DNA from: Duncaniella sp.
GTDB taxonomy: Bacteria > Bacteroidota > Bacteroidia > Bacteroidales > Muribaculaceae
Reading direction: 5' to 3'
DNA: 12,575 nt
NCBI GenBank assembly: GCA_022511285.1
Contig: JAFLRW010000043.1
Coordinates: 1 to 12,575, forward strand
Both the position numbers and the translations under genes were made by a program. This document shows, piece after piece, positions 7,136 to 12,575 of this stretch. Numbering within the stretch: position 1 is the stretch's first letter; each line of letters starts with the position of its first letter. Below the pieces are notes generated by a model. That model searched no databases. It worked only from the letters and a program-made list of their open reading frames with translations, and had not been told where the DNA came from.

Positions 7136-10100
7136 TTAAAGCGGAGCCACGGCAATGCGGCGAACGGCACTCGAGGATAGTCCCGACGAGTCGGCCGTGG
7201 CATCGGTAGTCACTGTGGCCTTGTAGAGGTAGATGCCGCGTGTCACCTTGCGCCCGACACTGTCTGTGAGATTCCAGTTGACGGGTGCTGTGGCAAACAT
7301 ATCTGCTCTGCCACGCACTGCCTTGGTCCATACTCTACGCCCTGAAATATCAAATATCTCGATTGTCACCGTTAGCATAGCATCCGGACGATTGTGGTTG
7401 ATATAGAAGTTGGCTTCTATAGTGGCCGGATTCGCATCGGTGTAGACATCAAATATTTTCGGTGCGGCATTGGGGTCGACAAAGAAGTCAATCTCGGCCG
7501 ATGAGCTGTTGCCGGCCACATCCCATACCTTAAGTACTCCCGTATGGTTGCCAGCCTTGAGCGCCGGCAGCTGATAGGCTATTGTGCCTGAAGGGGAGCC
7601 GTCGGCATCCGGGGTGTAGCTCGAGGCGAGGTCAGTGAAGTTGAGAGTTCCGTCAATGCGGAAAGTCATCTGATGACCTACTCCGTTGGTCGACATATTC
7701 AGTCCTAGATTGTCGCTGATGCGAGCCAAAAGCATCGGCTCGCCATTGACGGTGTCGCCCGGACGGAATGTGTCGTGGTTGAGATAGATATATTCAATTT
7801 CGGGCGGAGTGACGTCTGTCAGTTCCGAATTGGCTATGCCGTAGACATAGAAGTCGCGGTTCACACCTGATGCATCGCTTGCCGGGTCGCCATCGGCACG
7901 GGCAAAGAGTGAGAGTGTGGCAGGGCGGTAGTTGTCGGCTATCTCTGTGGGGAGCACGATATCTATTTCCCATAGCCCGTTTTTTACCGGAGTGCGTCCG
8001 GCAAAGATGCGTTCACCCTGTTCGTCGGTCACAAGGGGCACTTCCAAGTCGTTGCGCACGGTAGAATATGATACTTCGGCATCGTAGAGCGTGATGTCGA
8101 CAAATCCGTTAAAATCAGTGAGGAGTGAGCCTGACGGGGTGGTTACGCGCCCGGAAAGGCGTGTGCGCTCCATGGCGTGAATCATTGCCGGTTCTTCTTC
8201 GTCGTCCGGCAAAGACACTTGTCGTCCGGCTATCGAGTCGAGCGTGACAATGTTGTTGGGGATGGCCAGACGCATTGCCGGATCGCCGAGCATTACGTAG
8301 CGCAACTTATTGTCCTCGTTGAGAGTCCTGTTTTTAGCGCGGCGCAGCGATTCTCCAATGGGAAGGAATCGCCCGTCGTCGCCGCGGGTGAACACTTCCG
8401 TGCCAAATGTCTCACCAAACGGGCCATTGCGAGCTATCAGCACAGGTCGCACTGCCGAGATGCCCCCTATCAAGCTTGACGACTCGCCGAGTGTCATCAC
8501 TTGGAGTGCGGCTTCTTCATTGGAATCCCATCTCACAAATGTGCAGGTGGCGCCGTAGAAGAAAGGCGGATTGCGGTAACTGTTCTCATTGATATCTTTT
8601 ATGGTGTAGACCCCCTCGGCAGTAAGTGCCGTAGAGCTACCGTGGCCTATGTAACTCCACATTATCACACCATCATTCAGTAATGAGTGGAGCTTTTCGC
8701 GACCCAAAGGCACTGCACCGCCCACCACAGGATATGTGTTGAGATACACTTTTCTATATGTGAGAGCATTGCCGTCGCCATTGGAGCGCATAGCCCGCTC
8801 GAAGTCATCTGACTGGCTCTGATGGATGCCGTTGTCGCCATCGTCGGCAAGGAGCACCACACGGTTGCGCCATTCACCGGCCGCCGGCGAGCTGTTGTAG
8901 GACAACAAGCGGTCCACATATCGCTTAGACTGCGCTACGGTGCGGGCCGGAATACGCCCGACAGCCACACACATCACATCGCGCCCGTTTATTAGCCCGG
9001 AATTATCCTCGAGAAATGTTATAGGGTCGTCAGAACAATATGAATAGCTCTCGCTTCGAGCTCCGTCGGTCTGCCACGTGGGTAGAGTCAGCGCTGAGGA
9101 GTTGCGCCAGGCGGAGGTGAGGCGGCGATGGTCATAGCTCACACCACCAAGCAGGAGCAGATATCCCGGTTTGCGGGCCGCTGCATCGACCTTTGAGCGA
9201 TCATAAAACATCTTCATCATTCGGCGGATGGCGTTGACGTCGGCAGAGCCGCTGGCAAATTCGTTGTAGATGCTTTCGGCCGTCACTACGAGCACTTCCA
9301 AACTGTCAGGTGCAGCGCGGTGCATAGCGGCTATGCGTTCGGCGTCGGATAGTAATTCCGAGAGGGTGACAATTACCATGTCGGGAATCTCACAGCCGTG
9401 AATATTCTGATTGCTAATGCGTTGTGAGGCTAATCGCGGTGTCAGAAATCCTGTGGCCGTAGGATTCCACGCCACATAGTGGCGGCGTCCGAAGTAGTCG
9501 CTTCGCCACGCGGCTCCGCGTTGTGTGGTTGTAAGGGGTAGGGCAGTGATGTCCGTGATGTCGGTGATGTCCCACACCCGTGTTTCCGACGTGGCGCCGG
9601 CTAACTCCGGCGACCCCTCGGCTATGCTGAACCTCAGGACACCGGCGGCTGGCATGGTCAGTGAGCGGGAATAGCACACGGCAAGATTGTCGAGTGCGGC
9701 GAGCTTGATAGCCCCGGCCGACCGCGCCGTGATGCCTATGGTCAGTGTATTTCCCTCGGGGGTGAACACCTTACGCACGCGGCAGGAATCACCCTCCTCA
9801 TCCGAAGCCCTTATCTGATCCTTAGATGAGGACGCCAATGCCGTTCCGTTGGCGGTGAAGGCCAATGAGGTGACACCGGATGAGTTGGCGTAAAAGTCAC
9901 ACTGCATCCACACCGGTGTGCCTTCGATGCGACCGGGCATTTCAAACTTAAATGTGCGCGATGGGGTGAGTCGGAAATCCTCGCCTAACAGCACGTGTCC
10001 GCTCTGCATCGGGGTCAGCTCATCTATCTCATGGAAAAGACCTTCAGTAAACACCTTTACAGTCTCCCCTTCGGGTGTGCGCCCCTCTACGGGAATTTCG

Positions 10101-10540
10101 CGCAAGGGAGCCTCGCGGTCAGTGAGAAAATAATATCCGGCATTGCTGTAAGGGTTTTTTGAGATATAATGACGGTCAGAGTATGCGTCTACCTCAATGC
10201 GTGTGTCTGTGGCCACACCGTAAAACACTATCCCTTTGGCCGTTGTCTCACACTGCACCATAGGCAGATCGTCGACATAGCTGTCGGCTGTAAAATAGTC
10301 GGCTATGCGGCGTCCGCCGTAGCCGTAGATTCTCACCTTTGAAGGGTCGGTGAAGCCCCACTGCCGCAGCATAGCGGGTGTGAGGAGCTGCATACCGGTC
10401 TGATCTACCGCTATTTTGACCCATCGCCCCTCGGCAAGCACCGACTTGTCGGTATATCGTGTCGCAGGCAAAGCCTTGGCCGCAATCGGAGCCATTGCGG
10501 TAAGGAATATGATTGACAAATATTTAAGCACAGTATTCAT
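7136..10540 (-). CDS. porU: Type IX secretion system sortase PorU (C25 gingipain-like cysteine peptidase)
   Basis: This 1134-residue secreted protein matches PorU, the outer-membrane-surface sortase that removes C-terminal signals from T9SS cargo and attaches the cargo to anionic lipopolysaccharide. A signal peptide spans residues 1-23, cut after AKA. A long beta-rich N-terminal region precedes the C25 caspase-like domain at about 385-762. Its catalytic pair is visible: His633 in WSYIGHGSS and Cys666 in YGATCTFVRW, 33 residues apart, the same spacing as the P. gingivalis PorU dyad (His657 and Cys690 as I recall it). The domain ends with a LGDPAMRL motif (751-758). The last 98 residues (from about 1037) contain FDISGRRVW and RGIYLYKATV, typical of a T9SS C-terminal domain; in PorU this domain is known to be kept, not cleaved. 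Residues 324-332 are three DIT repeats encoded by a 9-bp tandem repeat. No porV lies next to it. The start is set by the signal peptide. T9SS cargo and other components lie outside this window. Confidence 0.92.
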   Translation of the reverse strand: MNTVLKYLSIIFLTAMAPIAAKALPATRYTDKSVLAEGRWVKIAVDQTGMQLLTPAMLRQWGFTDPSKVRIYGYGGRRIADYFTADSYVDDLPMVQCETTAKGIVFYGVATDTRIEVDAYSDRHYISKNPYSNAGYYFLTDREAPLREIPVEGRTPEGETVKVFTEGLFHEIDELTPMQSGHVLLGEDFRLTPSRTFKFEMPGRIEGTPVWMQCDFYANSSGVTSLAFTANGTALASSSKDQIRASDEEGDSCRVRKVFTPEGNTLTIGITARSAGAIKLAALDNLAVCYSRSLTMPAAGVLRFSIAEGSPELAGATSETRVWDITDITDITALPLTTTQRGAAWRSDYFGRRHYVAWNPTATGFLTPRLASQRISNQNIHGCEIPDMVIVTLSELLSDAERIAAMHRAAPDSLEVLVVTAESIYNEFASGSADVNAIRRMMKMFYDRSKVDAAARKPGYLLLLGGVSYDHRRLTSAWRNSSALTLPTWQTDGARSESYSYCSDDPITFLEDNSGLINGRDVMCVAVGRIPARTVAQSKRYVDRLLSYNSSPAAGEWRNRVVLLADDGDNGIHQSQSDDFERAMRSNGDGNALTYRKVYLNTYPVVGGAVPLGREKLHSLLNDGVIMWSYIGHGSSTALTAEGVYTIKDINENSYRNPPFFYGATCTFVRWDSNEEAALQVMTLGESSSLIGGISAVRPVLIARNGPFGETFGTEVFTRGDDGRFLPIGESLRRAKNRTLNEDNKLRYVMLGDPAMRLAIPNNIVTLDSIAGRQVSLPDDEEEPAMIHAMERTRLSGRVTTPSGSLLTDFNGFVDITLYDAEVSYSTVRNDLEVPLVTDEQGERIFAGRTPVKNGLWEIDIVLPTEIADNYRPATLSLFARADGDPASDASGVNRDFYVYGIANSELTDVTPPEIEYIYLNHDTFRPGDTVNGEPMLLARISDNLGLNMSTNGVGHQMTFRIDGTLNFTDLASSYTPDADGSPSGTIAYQLPALKAGNHTGVLKVWDVAGNSSSAEIDFFVDPNAAPKIFDVYTDANPATIEANFYINHNRPDAMLTVTIEIFDISGRRVWTKAVRGRADMFATAPVNWNLTDSVGRKVTRGIYLYKATVTTDATADSSGLSSSAVRRIAVAPL
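9546..9572 (-). repeat. Three 9-bp tandem repeats inside porU
   Basis: The plus strand carries GTGATGTCC, GTGATGTCG and GTGATGTCC in direct succession, encoding Asp-Ile-Thr three times at residues 324-332 of PorU. Copy-number change would keep the frame and add or remove three residues in the region ahead of the peptidase domain. Confidence 0.85.
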
Positions 10541-10605
10541 TACATTTTATAACGCTCACTCACCCTCAAATATTGTCACATAGCATCTGCTTTCTTTCAG
10601 ATTGT

Positions 10606-10632
10606 AAAAAGTTTGGAGACTGTAAACTTTTT
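10606..10632. repeat. Inverted repeat in the porU/SIMPL divergent spacer
   Basis: AAAAAGTTT (10606-10614) and AAACTTTTT (10624-10632) are perfect 9-bp inverted copies with 9 bases between. The site lies in the 164-base spacer between the divergent porU and SIMPL genes, 37 bases upstream of the SIMPL -7 box and 66 bases from the porU start, a plausible place for an operator acting on either gene. The repeat is all A/T apart from one base pair, so chance is possible. I see no convincing porU promoter; AATATTTG on the minus strand (10567-10574) is one mismatch from a -7 box. Confidence 0.5.
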
Positions 10633-10668
10633 CTTTGAAAAGAGTGCTGTTATTTGAATATTATTTGA

Positions 10669-10676
10669 TACATTTG
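10669..10676 (+). promoter_or_regulatory. Candidate -7 box of the SIMPL gene promoter
   Basis: TACATTTG is an exact match to TAnnTTTG and ends 28 bases before the first start codon. No TTTG lies at the usual 19-base spacing (the sequence there is GCTG), so the -33 element is weak or an activator is needed. A 10-bp palindrome, TCAATATTGA (10678-10687), covers the expected start site. Confidence 0.5.
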
Positions 10677-10704
10677 CTCAATATTGAAGTGAAAATAAGT
10701 TAGT

Positions 10705-11445
10705 ATGCATAAAATCAATGATAACGCTATGAAAAACAAAGGAATATTATCGTGCCTTATTTTGGGCGTCACTGTCGGAGTGGGGCTGTTGTTGCTTGGC
10801 ATGCAGATTAAAATGGGTTTTCAGGATGTGTCGCAAAACAGGCGCACTGTGGCAGTAAGGGGCCTCTCGGAGAGGGAGGTTACAGCCAATTTAGTCACAT
10901 GGCCGATAGTGAGCAAGGAGGTGGGCAATGACCTCCCGTCGCTTTATGCAAGCATTGAGAAAACTAACCGAATTATAGTAGAATTCCTTGTCGCAAACGG
11001 CGTTGCCGAGAGTGAAATTTCAATAAATGCACCTGATGTGCTCGATTTGCAGGCCGACCGCTACAGTTCGGGCAATATCCCATTCAGATATAATGTGACC
11101 AATGTTGTGGTGGTGACATCTTCCCAAGTGACTAAAATCAACTCCTTGGTCAAGCGTCAGGTAGAGCTTTTGAAACAGGGTGTGGCTATCGTGGCCGGGG
11201 ATTATCAGTATAGGATTCAGTATGATTATACCGACTTGAATGTCATCAAGCCCGAGATGATAGCCGACGCTACCAAAAACGCTCGCGAAGCGGCCGAAAA
11301 GTTTGCCGAAGACTCTCACAGCACACTCGGCAAGATCAAAAATGCGTCGCAGGGACAGTTCTCCATTGACGACCGCGACCAATACACCCCTTATATCAAA
11401 CGAATCCGGGTGGTTAGCTCGGTGGAATATTTCCTAAAAGACTGA
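10705..11445 (+). CDS. SIMPL-domain (DUF541) membrane-anchored envelope protein
   Basis: This 246-residue protein carries a SIMPL (DUF541, YggE/BP26-like) domain. A hydrophobic segment at about residues 13-33 acts as an uncleaved anchor or signal peptide, leaving the rest in the periplasm. The domain begins with RTVAVRGLSEREV (about 47-59), the usual first strand of the fold. It continues through a central region and ends with the helix ATKNAREAAEKFAEDSHSTL plus the closing strand IKRIRVVSSVEYFL, all typical of the family. BP26 of Brucella forms a large channel-like oligomer and YggE has been linked to oxidative stress, but the general function is not established, so I assign none. The first ATG at 10705 follows a -7 box closely; the internal ATG at 10729 (MKNKGIL) is an alternative giving 238 residues and a more standard signal sequence. 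It diverges from porU, and a link to T9SS is possible but not shown. Confidence 0.88.
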   Translation: MHKINDNAMKNKGILSCLILGVTVGVGLLLLGMQIKMGFQDVSQNRRTVAVRGLSEREVTANLVTWPIVSKEVGNDLPSLYASIEKTNRIIVEFLVANGVAESEISINAPDVLDLQADRYSSGNIPFRYNVTNVVVVTSSQVTKINSLVKRQVELLKQGVAIVAGDYQYRIQYDYTDLNVIKPEMIADATKNAREAAEKFAEDSHSTLGKIKNASQGQFSIDDRDQYTPYIKRIRVVSSVEYFLKD

Positions 11446-11452
11446 GCGACCG

Positions 11453-12385
11453 CTACTGTTGCAATTCGGCGTCGTGCTCGATTTCTTCGCGGAGTTTGAG
11501 GTCTTGTTTGAATTTCAGTTCGTCGAAGCCTTGACCGTAGACTCCGTTGACGTTGCCCTGGGTGATAAACGCACTCTCGTCGATACTCTTGATGATGCGG
11601 AAGATGGTTACGGCCTCAATCTTGCGGCACACTATCATCAGGATTTTTATGGGCTGCTTGGTGTACCATCCCATTCCGTCGATAACTGTGACTCCGCGCC
11701 GTGCGTGATGATTGACGGCGGTGGCTATGCGTTCCCACTCATGAGATATGATGGTAAACTGCACGGCTTGACGGTTGGTGTTGATGATGAGGTCGACGAC
11801 GTAAGTGGTGATGAAGAGCACCATAAAACCGTAGACCACAGTCTCAATTTGGTGGAATATGAAGTAGGATGATGATATGATGCCGAAATCCACATAGAGC
11901 ATTGTGCGCCCGATGGTCACGTTTGTCCTCTTGGCCACCATAGCAGCCACGATATCAGTGCCCCCGGTCGAGCCGTTGTGGGTGAACACGAGACCTAAGG
12001 CTATGCCGGCGATGATGGCCCCGATGCAGACGTTCATAAATGACTGTCCGGCCACAATCGGTTCGGGAAAGAGGGGAGGGAAGATTGTAATCATCACCGA
12101 GAGCACCGTGGCTCCGAAGATGGTCTTGGCTACAAACTGTTTGCCCACGATGTGCCACGCCATAGCGAGCAGAAGCAGGTTGATGCCATATTGGGTGGCA
12201 CCGATGGCCCACGACTTGCCTGTGAGGAAATAGACTATAGTGCCAATACCGGTCACTCCGCCTATCACCACTTTTTCCGGCAAGATGAAGGCCGAAAAGC
12301 CGAAGGCGTAGAGGGTGATGGCAAGGGTGATGATGACGTAGTCTTTGGCTGTAAGCCAAAATTTATTGTTCTCAAATAGTTGCAT
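11453..12385 (-). CDS. YitT family membrane protein (YitT_membrane + DUF2179)
   Basis: From the ATG at 12385 this is a 310-residue integral membrane protein of the YitT family. Several hydrophobic segments lie at about residues 14-34, 40-55, 64-80, 86-103, 116-135 and 163-203. The signature NGSTGGTDIVA (137-147) sits at the start of the last membrane block. The cytoplasmic C-terminal DUF2179 domain (about 225-285) ends in the characteristic ITQGNVNGVYGQGF. Family members are widespread with no settled molecular function; transport is often assumed. A TTG start at 12451 would add 22 residues, but it lies inside the -33 box of a near-perfect promoter, upstream of the expected transcription start, so I reject it. 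The MQLFENNKFW start is preceded by a leader of about 30 bases. The gene is convergent with the SIMPL gene, with 7 bases between the stops and no visible terminator. Confidence 0.92.
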   Translation of the reverse strand: MQLFENNKFWLTAKDYVIITLAITLYAFGFSAFILPEKVVIGGVTGIGTIVYFLTGKSWAIGATQYGINLLLLAMAWHIVGKQFVAKTIFGATVLSVMITIFPPLFPEPIVAGQSFMNVCIGAIIAGIALGLVFTHNGSTGGTDIVAAMVAKRTNVTIGRTMLYVDFGIISSSYFIFHQIETVVYGFMVLFITTYVVDLIINTNRQAVQFTIISHEWERIATAVNHHARRGVTVIDGMGWYTKQPIKILMIVCRKIEAVTIFRIIKSIDESAFITQGNVNGVYGQGFDELKFKQDLKLREEIEHDAELQQ

Positions 12386-12421
12386 TTTCGTCGGATGATA
12401 TATATTCGATTGTTTTGGCTG

Positions 12422-12452
12422 CAAAAATAGTGAAAAATCTCCTGTCGGCAAA
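12422..12452 (-). promoter_or_regulatory. Bacteroidota-type promoter of the YitT-family gene
   Basis: On the minus strand TTTG (12452-12449) is followed after exactly 19 bases by TATTTTTG (12429-12422). Both boxes fit the Bacteroidota consensus with canonical spacing. Transcription should start near 12415, about 30 bases before the start codon at 12385. Just downstream the strand reads TTTTGCAGCCAAAA, an inverted repeat over the -7 box similar to that at the glycogen operon promoter. Confidence 0.8.
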
Positions 12453-12532
12453 CACCTCTCAGCCCCTCAGAGCTGTTTTGTGGATAAATTTGGTGAGATG
12501 ATTCGCCGGATGAGAATAAAGGGTGTTTAAAT

Positions 12533-12563
12533 TTTGTCATTTAACCGATAATTGCGAACTTTG
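12533..12563 (+). promoter_or_regulatory. Promoter pointing rightward out of the window
   Basis: TTTG (12533-12536), 19 bases, then GAACTTTG (12556-12563), one mismatch from TAnnTTTG. It faces away from the YitT-family gene and probably serves a gene just beyond the right edge. The bases from 12453 to 12575 otherwise contain no gene I can support. Confidence 0.55.
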
Positions 12564-12575
12564 CACATATTATCT

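Noticed and set aside
12265..12540. 91-residue minus-strand frame at the right end
   Set aside because: It overlaps the YitT-family start in another frame and crosses its promoter.
1..12575. CRISPR arrays, insertion sequences, tRNA or rRNA genes, phage or defence genes
   Set aside because: I read for regularly spaced repeats, transposase motifs, terminal repeats and RNA-like folds and found none; coding genes fill nearly the whole window.

Overview
The window reads as chromosomal DNA of a Bacteroidota species, most likely order Bacteroidales (a Muribaculaceae-like gut commensal is my guess, not proven). The evidence is a Bacteroidota-type promoter (TTG/TTTG, 19 bases, TAnnTTTG) at several gene starts, AT-rich leaders without Shine-Dalgarno sequences, a GT3-type glycogen synthase next to a DUF3417-type alpha-glucan phosphorylase, and a PorU sortase of the type IX secretion system (T9SS), which is known only in Bacteroidota and relatives.

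Layout, left to right. Bases 1-263 (minus) are the start of mscL, the large mechanosensitive channel, cut by the window edge. An AT-rich divergent spacer (264-574) separates it from gap (575-1582, plus), a phosphorylating glyceraldehyde-3-phosphate dehydrogenase followed by a strong intrinsic terminator. A GT2 family glycosyltransferase (1681-2718) comes next with almost no leader. A clear promoter at 2748-2777 then drives a two-gene glycogen operon: glycogen synthase (2811-4469) and alpha-glucan phosphorylase (4494-7052). This operon meets the convergent porU (7136-10540, minus) at a perfect 16-bp inverted repeat that looks like a shared bidirectional terminator. Divergent from porU is a SIMPL-domain (DUF541) envelope protein (10705-11445, plus). 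It runs tail to tail, 7 bases apart, into a YitT-family membrane protein (11453-12385, minus). A promoter-like sequence at 12533-12563 points rightward out of the window.

How the genes relate. Glycogen synthase and phosphorylase make and degrade the same storage polymer. The phosphorylase yields glucose-1-phosphate, which feeds glycolysis at a point above GapDH, so the left half is broadly central and storage carbon metabolism. No branching enzyme, debranching enzyme or ADP-glucose pyrophosphorylase is present here; the missing glgC fits a GT3 enzyme that uses UDP-glucose. The right half is cell-envelope biology: PorU, the SIMPL protein and YitT. I found no mobile element, CRISPR array, tRNA, rRNA or phage gene. 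The window looks like ordinary core genome, and I see no convincing new multi-gene system. The points most worth a second look are regulatory: a palindrome that uses the promoter -7 box as its left arm, the shared terminator, and the apparent loss of the glucose-6-phosphate-sensing arginine cluster in a eukaryote-like glycogen synthase.
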